A DNA stretch of 64,000 nucleotides, taken from NCBI GenBank assembly GCA_949752735.1, contig OX457037.1:38415596-38479595 (forward strand), written 5' to 3'. Positions 37,515 to 46,232 of the stretch are shown in pieces. Numbering within the stretch: position 1 is the stretch's first letter; every line of letters begins with the position of its first letter. The DNA is from Lumbricus terrestris. Taxonomy: Eukaryota; Annelida; Clitellata; Crassiclitellata; Lumbricidae. The notes beneath the pieces were generated by a model, which did no database searches, had not been told where the DNA came from, and saw only the letters and a program-made list of their open reading frames with translations. Both the position numbers and the translations under genes were made by a program.

Positions 37515-40076
37515 CTACACAATCCCTCTACTTAAATAGTCGGACATAACATTTTCGGACCCTTTAATATATCTAATGTTAAAGGAATAGTTTTGGAGTG
37601 CCAAACTCCATCTCATCACCCTTGCATTTTTCATTCGACCCTCTTTCATATATTGCAATCCGCAATGGTCTGTCTCAATTGTAAATGTCTTTCCACAAAG
37701 ATATCGGTCGAACCTGCTTATTCCCCACATGATTGCTAAGCACTCTCTCTCTTCCACAGAATATCTTCTCTCTCGCTCTAACAGCTTCCTGCTCGCATAC
37801 GCTATGGGATGATTCGTCCCCTCGTACTGCTGCATTATCACACATCCGATTCCACTCCCACTTGCATCAGTTTGTAGGATGAAATCCTTCTCTAAATTTG
37901 GAAGTCTCAGAATTGGTTCTTTCGCCAATTCGTTCTTCAACTTTGTAAAACTATCTTCCAGCTCTTCATTCCATTCTACCATTCCAGGTGCTATCTTCTT
38001 CGTTAAGTCACTTAACGGTGCCATGATTTCCGCACAGTGTGGTATGAATTTCCGATAATAGTTTATCGCTCCAAGAAAACTCCTGACTTGTTTCTTTGTC
38101 TTTGGACGTGGCATGTCTACTATTTTATCCACTGATTTCTCCTTTGGACTTATGTCATCCTTGTTCAACGTATGTCCCAAAAAGTCAATCTTTCCATATC
38201 CTATTGAACACTTCTTCGGCTTCAATGTCAAATTCGCTTGTCTCACTCTTTCGAAAAATATCTCCAATGTCTTCAAATGTTCTCTCCATCCTTTATTATG
38301 CGCTAGAATGTCGTCGACATAACTTTCAAGATTTTCTGTTCCTTGAAGAATCTTCCTGATTAAACGGTTGTAACTTGACGCACTATTGATCAATCCAAAA
38401 GGCATCACATTGAACTTGTATATCCCATTGGCACATACAAATGTAGTGTAGTCTTTCGATTCTGGACTCATAGGGATCTGCCAATAACCCTTGCAGAAAT
38501 CGAACTTGCTGTAGATTCTACTACCACTCAACTTATTAAAAATATCCTCATTTGTCATCATAGGCTCAGGATCAAATATTGTAAGCTTGTTCAGCTGTTT
38601 GTAATTGCAACACAGCCTATTGCTTCCGTCTGATTTCTTGACAACCACCAGCGGTGCTGCATAAGCTGCCTCTGATCTTTCTATCACCTTATTGTCCAAC
38701 ATCGTCTGGATCTCCTTATCTATTTCTTTTTGCAAATGGTATGGTGTTGGATACGCTCTTTGTCTTACTGGTTCTTCACTCGCCAAATGTATTTCATGCT
38801 TTACTAAGTCTGTTCTCCCAGGCTTGTCTGTGAATATGTCTTCATATTTCTTCAGTAGTTTCCTCATTTCTCCTTTTTGTTCTTCATCCAAATCAGGATT
38901 TATATCCACATCTTCATAGGTCTCTGTTTGTTCACTTACATATAAATCCAATATTTCTTCTTCTTCATCTTCTCCCACTTTTCCGTCATATACTACTGCT
39001 GAAATGTACGCTACGGTCTCGGCATCTTCTCTTTCGTGGTATTTCTTCAATATATTAATGTGATATGTCTTTATCTTTCCTTTCTCGATTTCAACTCTGT
39101 AATCATAGTCTCCAATCTTCTCTCTCACAACATATGGCCCTTGCCACTTTACTAACATCTTGTTCTTACAACTAGGCAATAGTAACAACACCTTATCACC
39201 TATTTCCAACTTCCTGTATCTCGCTTTCCTGTCATAATACTTCTTGTTTTTAGCGTTCGCTTTGTGTATCGCCTTCTGCGCCATATCACAAGTCTCCTCA
39301 ATCCTTTCTCTCAAATCCTGCATATACGTATATACGTCCTTCACTTCTTCTTCCACTGTCTCATTGGTCCATAACTCCTTCAGGATCTGCACTGGTCCTC
39401 TACACGATCTACCAAATATTAGTTCGAATGGTGTGAAACCGTGACTCTCATGTACTGTGTCTCTCAACGCAAACAGTAATGGAGCTATATAACGATCCCA
39501 TTCTTTCGCTTGTTCACCAATCAACTTCCTCAACGTCGCTTTGATGGTTCCATTAAGCCGTTCTACACATCCATTGCCCATTGCATGATATGGACTCGTC
39601 ATGGTGTGTTTTATCAATAGCATCTTATTTACTTCAGCCATGAGTTCAGAAGTGAACTGGCTTCCACGATCAGTATGGATCTTCTGAGGCACTCCCATAC
39701 GACAATAAAATCCGAACAAAGCTTCTGCAACTTCCTCAGTACTAATTCCTTTCAATGGAATAGCTTCCGGATACCTTGTACTCAAATGTATGATGGTCAA
39801 TATGTATCGATAACCCCTTGCAGACATAGGGTTAACTTCTCCGATTATGTCTATGCATATGTGTTTGAATGGTACATCTAATACAGGTAGATGACCCATA
39901 GGCGCCTTGTGGTTCACCTTCTTGTCAACTGATTTTTGACAAATATCACAACTCAACACATATCTCCGTATATCTTGTCCTATTCCAGGCCAATAGAATT
40001 CATTTAGAATCTTATCATGTGTTTTCCTCATTCCTAAATGAGCCGATAACAATGAATTGTGTGCCACTGCTAACAC
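37515..40076 (-). CDS. pol: LTR retrotransposon pol: integrase - reverse transcriptase - RNase H
   Basis: 853 codons. Integrase comes first: an H2C2 zinc site (H6, H13, C43, C46), then catalytic D76, D135 and E171 with exactly 35 residues between the last two. A linker with a chromatin-independent C-terminal basic region follows. RT: LVVVKKSDGSNRLCCNYKQL, FDFCKGYWQIPM, and the active site YVDD at about 584-587, where Gypsy elements more often have YIDD or YLDD. The RT end has FLGAINYYRKFIPHCA. RNase H occupies about 730-850, with DASGSG, SVEERECLAI, ETDHCGLQ and MSDYLSR. The frame begins upstream at 40,094 and overlaps the gag frame by 17 bases in a different frame. No stop interrupts it, so it may be or recently was functional. 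Codon use is AT-rich. Confidence 0.93.
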   Translation of the reverse strand: MLAVAHNSLLSAHLGMRKTHDKILNEFYWPGIGQDIRRYVLSCDICQKSVDKKVNHKAPMGHLPVLDVPFKHICIDIIGEVNPMSARGYRYILTIIHLSTRYPEAIPLKGISTEEVAEALFGFYCRMGVPQKIHTDRGSQFTSELMAEVNKMLLIKHTMTSPYHAMGNGCVERLNGTIKATLRKLIGEQAKEWDRYIAPLLFALRDTVHESHGFTPFELIFGRSCRGPVQILKELWTNETVEEEVKDVYTYMQDLRERIEETCDMAQKAIHKANAKNKKYYDRKARYRKLEIGDKVLLLLPSCKNKMLVKWQGPYVVREKIGDYDYRVEIEKGKIKTYHINILKKYHEREDAETVAYISAVVYDGKVGEDEEEEILDLYVSEQTETYEDVDINPDLDEEQKGEMRKLLKKYEDIFTDKPGRTDLVKHEIHLASEEPVRQRAYPTPYHLQKEIDKEIQTMLDNKVIERSEAAYAAPLVVVKKSDGSNRLCCNYKQLNKLTIFDPEPMMTNEDIFNKLSGSRIYSKFDFCKGYWQIPMSPESKDYTTFVCANGIYKFNVMPFGLINSASSYNRLIRKILQGTENLESYVDDILAHNKGWREHLKTLEIFFERVRQANLTLKPKKCSIGYGKIDFLGHTLNKDDISPKEKSVDKIVDMPRPKTKKQVRSFLGAINYYRKFIPHCAEIMAPLSDLTKKIAPGMVEWNEELEDSFTKLKNELAKEPILRLPNLEKDFILQTDASGSGIGCVIMQQYEGTNHPIAYASRKLLERERRYSVEERECLAIMWGISRFDRYLCGKTFTIETDHCGLQYMKEGRMKNARVMRWSLALQNYSFNIRYIKGSENVMSDYLSRGIV

Positions 40077-40077
40077 T

Positions 40078-42285
40078 TTATGGTTTAGGTACCATTAGTT
40101 GCCATTTCACCTCATCCTTCTGTACTTCTTTGTATCTTTTATACAACAATCCCTTCTTTTTCACATATGGTTTATCTTCTATGTTGTCTTCGTTACCATC
40201 CCATTCAATTGCTCTTTCCATTTGTTTCGACATAGTTTCATCTTGACTCTGCAACTCCTGTATCTCTTTTACTGACACATTCAAGTTCGGCATCTCCGCA
40301 ACTTTCAATGGTTTGTATTTTGCTACCTTTTTAGCTTCTGCTCTAGTCTCCACAACTGCTACTGTCATTAATTTTTCATCTTGATTCCTCATCACATCGT
40401 CAGAAAATCTTACTGTTTTCTTTGCACTAATAGGTCTTTCTTCATGTTCTGTTTTTCTAATCAATATTCCTTTGTTTTCCACTTCAGTACATTTCTCAAT
40501 TATTTCTTTTGGCTCATGATTTGTCACACTCTCAGTTCTTTCATCCTTAACCATGTACTTCAATCCTTTGATTTTCCCAATTATTACTGGCTTTATTGGC
40601 TGTTCCATCACCATCGCTTGTACTTCACCATTAAAATGTTCTCTCTCTATGTACACCTTAGCCAATGGGAAACATCTTAAACTCCCATCAACTAAAACAC
40701 AATGTGTTTCCTCTCCAGTCAACGCTTCTTCATTTATCAAAGAACGTTTTACAATACAACAACTTGCGCCTGTGTCGTATAAGCATCCCACTGTGTTTCC
40801 ATTAACTGTCACCTGGTATTCACTCTTATCTTCAAGGCTAATACATCCATCATTGTCTTTTATCACCATTGCACTAGCTGCCATGTACATTGGTGGTATT
40901 TTATTATGTTCACCCTGTTTCATCTGTTGTTCTCCTCTTGTAACTTCAACCACTCTCTGTATTTCACTTTCTGGCTTAACCAAGTGTGCTCGACTTTCGA
41001 ATATTTGTACTGCTGCTGCAGTGTGTTTAAATGTACCCCTGTTTTTCTTTGGGCATTGATATGCCTTATGGTTCTGTTCTCCACAGAAAAAACAAGTAAT
41101 CTTATGTCCAGTTGCAATTTCTCTTTCCCTGCTGAATCCTCGGTTTTGATGTGTACCCTGATTTATCTTCACATCACTTCTACTCCTGTTCAGATTGTAC
41201 CCAGACTGTTCTTTGGGTCTGTGTTCATACGGTCTACCGTTCAACCTGTCACTATGAAATTTCACATCTGGTTTTACAGACTGCTCGCTGTACTTGTAAC
41301 CGTGTGCTTCAATGTGTGATTCCGCACAAACTAACATGTCCTTCAAACTCATTTTACCCTTCTCTTTTATAAACATACGAAGTTCAGTACTGCACGTCAG
41401 GTAAAACTGATCTTTCAACAATAGATCTTCCACTCCTTCGTAAGTTCTTTCAAATCCCGCTTGTGCTAACCACTGCTGCACATACCTCCTCAATCTATGT
41501 ACAAAACTAGAAGGTGTCTCTCCAGATTCCATTTTACTGGTTTTGAACTTGTTTCGATAACCACCTTCAGTAAGTTGAAATCTCTTCAACAGCTGAGTCT
41601 TCAAACACTCATAATCTTGCACTTCTTCTGCAGACAACCTTTGGTATACTTCCAGTGCTCTGCCCTCCAAATGTCTAGCTAACGTCAACGACCAAACTTC
41701 TTTTTTAACTTCATACGCAACACAGGTTCGCTCGAATCTCAACAAGTAGGCATCTAAACAATCCTTTGACTCGTTGAATATAGGAAATTTGATATTTCTG
41801 ATTCCTTTATTGTTTTCTCGGTGATCTCCCTGTTGTTGACCATCACCGATCCTCATGTAGGCATTCTCGTGCTCTTGGTTTTGCTCCCCTCTCGAATCAA
41901 TTTCACGCATTCTCACCTGTGCTTCAAGTCTCTTTATCTCTAACTGGTGTTCACGCTGTTCTCTGGCTTCTGTTGCCAAGCGACTTTCTCTCGCTTCTGT
42001 CTCAGCTGCTTCTGCCTCAGCTTTTCTCATTGCTGCTTCTGCCTCAGCTTTTCTCGTTTCTGCTGCCGCTTCAGCTTCCATCTCTGCTTTTCTTGCTTCT
42101 ATTTCCAGTCTCTTGACTTCTGCTGCTGCTTCAGCTAATTTCATCTCTTTGGCGATCTCCCTCTCAGTCGCTCTATCTTGTCTCCATTCTGCCTGTCTTT
42201 CTTTGACAAAGGCACGTGTCTCGTCCCCTTCCATGTTCATCCGTTTGGCAATTTCTAACCAAGCTTCAAAATCACTGACAGACAT
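40078..42285 (-). CDS. gag-pro: LTR retrotransposon gag-protease
   Basis: 735 codons, starting with ATG at 42285. Residues about 35-135 are a long charged Ala/Glu/Arg heptad-rich coiled coil. About 165-345 is a capsid-like region (FPIFNESKDCLDAYLLRF, ESGETPSSFVHRLRRYVQQW). A CCHC zinc knuckle CFFCGEQNHKAYQC is near 396-410 and an aspartic protease motif YDTGASCCIVKR near 500. The frame ends at TAA (40078-40080) exactly where the integrase zinc domain should begin. Pol synthesis would therefore need a frame change, unless an indel has broken a once continuous frame. Gag packages element RNA and the protease matures the polyprotein. Confidence 0.92.
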   Translation of the reverse strand: MSVSDFEAWLEIAKRMNMEGDETRAFVKERQAEWRQDRATEREIAKEMKLAEAAAEVKRLEIEARKAEMEAEAAAETRKAEAEAAMRKAEAEAAETEARESRLATEAREQREHQLEIKRLEAQVRMREIDSRGEQNQEHENAYMRIGDGQQQGDHRENNKGIRNIKFPIFNESKDCLDAYLLRFERTCVAYEVKKEVWSLTLARHLEGRALEVYQRLSAEEVQDYECLKTQLLKRFQLTEGGYRNKFKTSKMESGETPSSFVHRLRRYVQQWLAQAGFERTYEGVEDLLLKDQFYLTCSTELRMFIKEKGKMSLKDMLVCAESHIEAHGYKYSEQSVKPDVKFHSDRLNGRPYEHRPKEQSGYNLNRSRSDVKINQGTHQNRGFSREREIATGHKITCFFCGEQNHKAYQCPKKNRGTFKHTAAAVQIFESRAHLVKPESEIQRVVEVTRGEQQMKQGEHNKIPPMYMAASAMVIKDNDGCISLEDKSEYQVTVNGNTVGCLYDTGASCCIVKRSLINEEALTGEETHCVLVDGSLRCFPLAKVYIEREHFNGEVQAMVMEQPIKPVIIGKIKGLKYMVKDERTESVTNHEPKEIIEKCTEVENKGILIRKTEHEERPISAKKTVRFSDDVMRNQDEKLMTVAVVETRAEAKKVAKYKPLKVAEMPNLNVSVKEIQELQSQDETMSKQMERAIEWDGNEDNIEDKPYVKKKGLLYKRYKEVQKDEVKWQLMVPKP

Positions 42286-42554
42286 ACTTACTGTCTTACT
42301 TGCTGACTAGCAACTTATGACAAAAATATTGGCAACTATGTGCGCTATTTAAATTTCTAACAAATAGAAATTGTTCAATTCTGCAAAGTGTCAATTCAGT
42401 TCCACAACAACAACTAATCTATTAAACTATTAGAGATTAGTAGTTCATACAACCTACTGCAGTATCTTCAATCTACAATTTCAGATTTAGTCTCTAACAA
42501 TCTCCTAGCTATAATTGTTCAAAGCTTTTCTAATACTGTTCAAAAGACAGTAAT

Positions 42555-42634
42555 CTTTACTGATTCAAATCTTTTCTGACTTAAATCTTTACTGACTTAA
42601 ATCTTTACTGACTTAAATCTTTACTGACTTAAAT
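42555..42634 (-). repeat. Short tandem repeat in element leader
   Basis: On the + strand TTTACTGACTTAAATC is repeated about four times (first copy diverged) between the primer site and gag. Confidence 0.85.
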
Positions 42635-42652
42635 CCCGGGCATGGGCACCCA
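42635..42652 (-). other. Possible tRNA primer binding site
   Basis: TGGGTGCCCATGCCCGGG on the minus strand, four bases inside the 5' LTR. It starts with TGG as expected for pairing with a tRNA 3' CCA. The tRNA could not be identified with confidence. Confidence 0.4.
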
Positions 42653-43014
42653 CTCTTGTCACTGACTATCAAATCTAGGGTTTTAAATCTAGTTTTAATA
42701 GGGAACTTTATGCTCAGAGGCCTTTGGGTGATCAATATTAGAATGAGCTAGGACCTAAAACAAATGTAGCTGAGATTCGTTTAAAGATTATATTATAATA
42801 AAACAATATCAAACAGTAAAATACAATCAATAATCCTATCTACTTATTTGTGGCGTATTATCTAATAATATTATAGCTTGTTTCTTATCTTCCACGTTGG
42901 ACTTTTCCAGCGTAGATGTAGAAGTTCTTCAGTTCGTATGGATTGGAATGAAGGTTCGAAGAGGAAGGAAGGTCACCTTCTTCTTGCTTGCCGTCGTTTC
43001 CAATTCTCTTCTGT

Positions 43015-43886
43015 AGCTGCGTTAGGGCTGCCAACTCTTGATTTTGCCATTCCGGGACGCCCGCAGTCACTATATGGCTTTTATACCAATTTACACTGTC
43101 CACATACATGGGCGAAGTTTATCAGGGACTAGGGGGCTAACCCCCCCCCCAAGAAGGCCCAGATTTATGAGCTTTTACCGTGTATAATGTATATGGTATC
43201 TTTTCCCAGGCTTAGCCCCCAACCCACAACCCCCAGAAGGCGCAGACTCATAAAGTTGTTCGGGGAAATGGTTCTGTTTACAAACCGAAAATTTCAAAAT
43301 TCAGAACAACTAAAAACAAGTCATCACCTTTTTGGCAGGGGAAAATTTTTTTTGGTTTTCGGCGAGATTAAAATAAAAAAGATCATGAAATTTTTTGTCG
43401 GTGCCGCTCGTTCTGGTCTGAGTCTCAGCCCCAAGAAAGCCCAAGCTCTTCCCAAATTCTTTTTTAGCCCCTCCAAAAACGGGGGAAAAACTCCGCCCAT
43501 GTCCACATAATTATATTGCATAGGCACAATTGCACAAAGTCGTGGAAATTAGCACGTTATTTCTCAAAAAGCATTAGGACGGACTAACAGTTATATAGGA
43601 CACAATATGCTAATGAGTATCAGTGGTTTGTAAAGTTTTAAAGACTTGAACTCAGCGCTGTTTAACATTCGCTGTTCAGCCAACAACTTTAGGCTTAATA
43701 GAGCGCAGACAACAAAATCATCACACAACTTGCCGAGTTTAGTGTGCAAAATAACAACATTTTGTCAAGTGCATTTCTACCGCAAATTCCGGGACAATTT
43801 CAGATCAATCCGGGACACGGGACGCACAGGGCCGATTCCGGGACTGTCCCGGCGAATCCGGGACGGTTGGCAGCCCTAAGCTGCGT
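43015..43886. mobile_element. MITE inserted in the 5' LTR (hAT-like)
   Basis: Exact 8-bp target duplication AGCTGCGT (43015-43022 and 43879-43886); the intact LTR shows a single AGCTGCGT. The element, 43023-43878, has 13-base inverted ends TAGGGCTGCCAAC. TCCGGGAC motifs repeat toward the right end. 395 bp of its length is a second insertion. Confidence 0.92.
43099..43509. mobile_element. Second MITE nested in the first
   Basis: Exact 8-bp duplication TCCACATA (43099-43106 and 43502-43509). The element, 43107-43501, has ends CATGGGCGAAGTTT and, reversed, CATGGGCGGAGTTT. The interior is rich in C and G runs plus AGCCCC motifs. It is the youngest of the three stacked insertions. Confidence 0.88.
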
Positions 43887-44950
43887 AGACGGAGAATGCT
43901 GTAGCTGGCACAGCACTCTGTAGTTTCGTCCGCCTCGTTGTTTCTCCACAAGCAACGGTAGCTTCTCGTCGCTTGCTCGTCTTGTAGTCGTTTCGCCCCT
44001 TTCTTCTGCCGTCGAACTCCAATCGCAATTGTAGTTCCGAATTCGACCTTCTCCCGATGTCGAATCGCAGTTCACTCGCAAGTGTCACATCAAACTTCGC
44101 AAAGTTTCGTTCGACACGCCCTGGTATCTCTGTTCCCAAGGACTTATAGTCTCACCAGTGGGACAGGCCGACAGCGTGTCGCCTTCCACACCCAATTCAC
44201 CGTCAGATCTTCTGAATTACCGACGAGAACGCCACGTTTGACTAATGGCCGTTCTCGCTCAGAAATCTACGTCTTCTTCCTTCGCCATCTTTTCGCTTGT
44301 CTGGCTTTATCGTCTGCCGTTGTTGCCGTCTGCTCAAGTTTGACGCTGCTTTCCGCCCTCCGTTGTATTTCAATAATTGATGTAGCGCGTATTCAAGAAT
44401 TGTTATAGCGCTATTATTATTATCTAACTTAATGCCACAAGTAATATTAATTATAATCTACAATACGCCACATATTGTCTAGCTTAATTCTTACCTATTT
44501 AATACTTATACAATGCATCATTTAATAGGTTTGTTTGATAAGAAGCATTCTACCGCTACAATAATGTAGGCCTAGATGACCAAAGGCGATTCAGTGAGTT
44601 GGAGCAGAGGATTGGAATAGTTGCTCAAAAACAGCTGCAACTTCGGAATTAATCGATATCATAACAAGTCTATGGCTTAGAGATCTAAGAATTGCGCGTT
44701 AACGGCCTCACTTTATCCAATGTCCTAAGTCTGCATCGGTCACATAAATGTGACGTAGTCTGTGTCAGTTATAGGTAGGCCCATATGGTTGTAATAATTC
44801 TTTGCTGGCAATTCAAAATCATGATCTCCAGCGCATTAAGCAGCTGGCGAATTCAAGCGTCTCGGGTTGTGTCTAAATTAACAAGACTTATACCCGATAC
44901 CGTATATTTGCAAATTAGGCTATACTTACTTAACATGCTAACTGTTTCAG

Positions 44951-45382
44951 ACTCCAGTCTTGCAAGAGGAAATGACGTCATCTTGGCTTCGTATCATGTT
45001 TCTTTTCGTGCAGACGACTTTACTGGAGACCCAGCAGATCCAGTTCAGCCACGGATGGAGTCCCGGATTTGGCATTGGAAAAAGAAATCCACCGATCATT
45101 CCAGTCTATCCCAATAGTATCCCTTCATCCAACGGTAACCCTCCGTCCTCCTCCTCCTCCTCTTCGCAATCTTTTCCCTCTTGCACGACCGTGCTATTAA
45201 TGGCGTCCATTTCCAGCCGTTCCTCACCTTGTCGGCATTACGTCACTTCCTGTCACTTCCCATCGACGTCACGCGTCAGCCGAAAACGAGAAAGATACGG
45301 CGGTTGTCGCTTGACGTTCTCTACGCTTGTGTGGAAACACCGACTGATGGCTCATTCTAAATCAAGACAGGTGATTGATTAA
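44951..45382 (+). CDS. GnRH/AKH-superfamily-like neuropeptide precursor (exon)
   Basis: The exon begins after a good acceptor (branch-like TGCTAAC, then TGTTTCAG at 44950). ATG at 44972 opens 136 codons. Residues 1-20 form a short signal peptide (hydrophobic WLRIMFLFVQTTLL). Directly after it comes QQIQFSHGWSPGFGIGKR: an N-terminal Gln able to cyclise to pyroglutamate, F-S-x-G-W-x-P-G, then Gly (amide donor) and a Lys-Arg cleavage site. The predicted product is pQQIQFSHGWSPGFGI-amide (15 residues). It aligns with the molluscan and annelid GnRH pattern pQxxxFSxGWxPG-amide; AKH and corazonin share the same precursor layout. The rest (residues 39-133) is a Pro/Ser-rich associated peptide with four Cys and a further RKR site. 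The frame either ends as VID-stop at 45382 or splices at CAG|GTGATT (45370). Upstream exons would be non-coding and may lie beyond the LTR element. A TCC run makes part of the Ser tract low-complexity. Confidence 0.72.
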   Translation, partial: TPVLQEEMTSSWLRIMFLFVQTTLLETQQIQFSHGWSPGFGIGKRNPPIIPVYPNSIPSSNGNPPSSSSSSSQSFPSCTTVLLMASISSRSSPCRHYVTSCHFPSTSRVSRKRERYGGCRLTFSTLVWKHRLMAHSKSRQVID

Positions 45383-45387
45383 CATGT

Positions 45388-45602
45388 CAACAGAGTAGGG
45401 CTTTTTTAACGTGCAGCTGTACACAAACTGTGCAGTTCTAAGCGATCGAATTTGTGCAGTTGTAGAAGCACTTATGCACAGTTAAAACTGTAGCAAAAAG
45501 GTCGTTGTCCTCCGATTGAAAGTAATTTACCATGGAGGATGGGAAAGGAAAGAAGGGGTTGTGCAGTTCTAAAAATTCCTTTAAAACAGCCCTGCAGCAG
45601 AT
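45388..45602 (+). mobile_element. MITE 'TGCAGTT' family, copy 3
   Basis: Element 45396-45594; ends TAGGGCTTTTTTAA and, reversed, CAGGGCTGTTTTAAAGG. Flanks CAACAGAG and CAGCAGAT match at 6 of 8 positions. It lies just downstream of the neuropeptide exon. Confidence 0.7.
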
Positions 45603-45834
45603 GCATAAAGATGATCAGGTAAATAAAAGGTATAAGCTTACACTATTTTAATGACACACGAATATAGGATTAAAATAGTAGCAGACCACGGTTACACTCG
45701 ATATTTCTTTACAACCAACCTCAGCACTGGTTGAAAGGATAAAGCCATGCAAGTCAACGCGTCATATTAAAATAGATTAGCCTACACATAAAGTCTAAAC
45801 ACTATCAGATGACAGATATACGCCTAATATTATT

Positions 45835-45897
45835 TATTTATTTATTTCTTGCACTTGTTATTGCGCCCTTTCAAGCTTACTACTTAGAGGAACGCTT
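45835..45897 (-). repeat. SINE tail fragment
   Basis: The reverse strand shows AGTAAGCTTGAAAGGGCGC followed by an AAATAAATAAAT tail, the 3' end of the SINE family. Confidence 0.55.
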
Positions 45898-46068
45898 AAT
45901 TAAGGCGGCGATTAATTATCAAGCAATAGAGATTGCGACTTGCACTGAGCTTAACCCATAGCTGCCACTAAAGTAATAATCTTAAGTGATGGAAAAGATG
46001 ATATTCATAAGATAGCTATTAACTATTATGTTCGTTCACTTCATACAATTAATGCACCGAACATCTTA

Positions 46069-46232
46069 CAGCGACATGGAACGAGCTTCCCATGGAGAAT
46101 CCCGTCTCCTCCCCAGGATCCCTAAATCCTCCTCATTTTACCAGTCGATAAATGCTGCTCTCTTCCGCCTACCCAGGGTATACGAGCGCCTCTGAATAGA
46201 CATCTTCAATTGGCGCTATAAAACTTACACTT
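46069..46232 (+). mobile_element. LINE 3' end sharing its tail with the SINEs
   Basis: RT C-terminal code TATWNELPMENP, then (one frame change) FYQSINAALFRLPRVYERL and stop TGA at about 46,196. The sequence around the stop and after it, GAGCGCCTCTGAATAGACAT then CTTCAATTGGCGCTATAAAA, parallels the SINE tail GAGCGCCTCTGAGTAGAGAG then CTTGAAGGGGCGCTATAA. Confidence 0.65.

Larger units (their letters stand above)
42657..44560 (-). repeat. 5' LTR, interrupted by nested insertions
   Basis: 1,904 bp, of which 864 are a MITE plus its 8-bp duplication. Removing them leaves 1,040 bp, exactly the length of the other LTR. Confidence 0.92.
36313..44565 (-). mobile_element. Ty3/Gypsy-type LTR retrotransposon, Gmr1-like domain order
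   Basis: Complete insertion on the minus strand. Target duplication ATAAT (36313-36317 and 44561-44565); LTRs begin TGTCACTG and end CGCTACA on the + strand. Order along the element: 5' LTR, possible tRNA primer site, gag-protease frame, integrase-RT-RNaseH frame, purine-rich tract, 3' LTR. Most Gypsy elements place integrase last. Integrase upstream of RT within a Gypsy-like polymerase is described for the Gmr1-like group of deuterostomes. The 5' LTR is broken by nested MITEs. Confidence 0.92.

Noticed and set aside
43023..43878. LTR length difference as evidence of two different elements
   Set aside because: The extra 864 bases are exactly a MITE plus its target duplication; without them the LTRs are equal in length.
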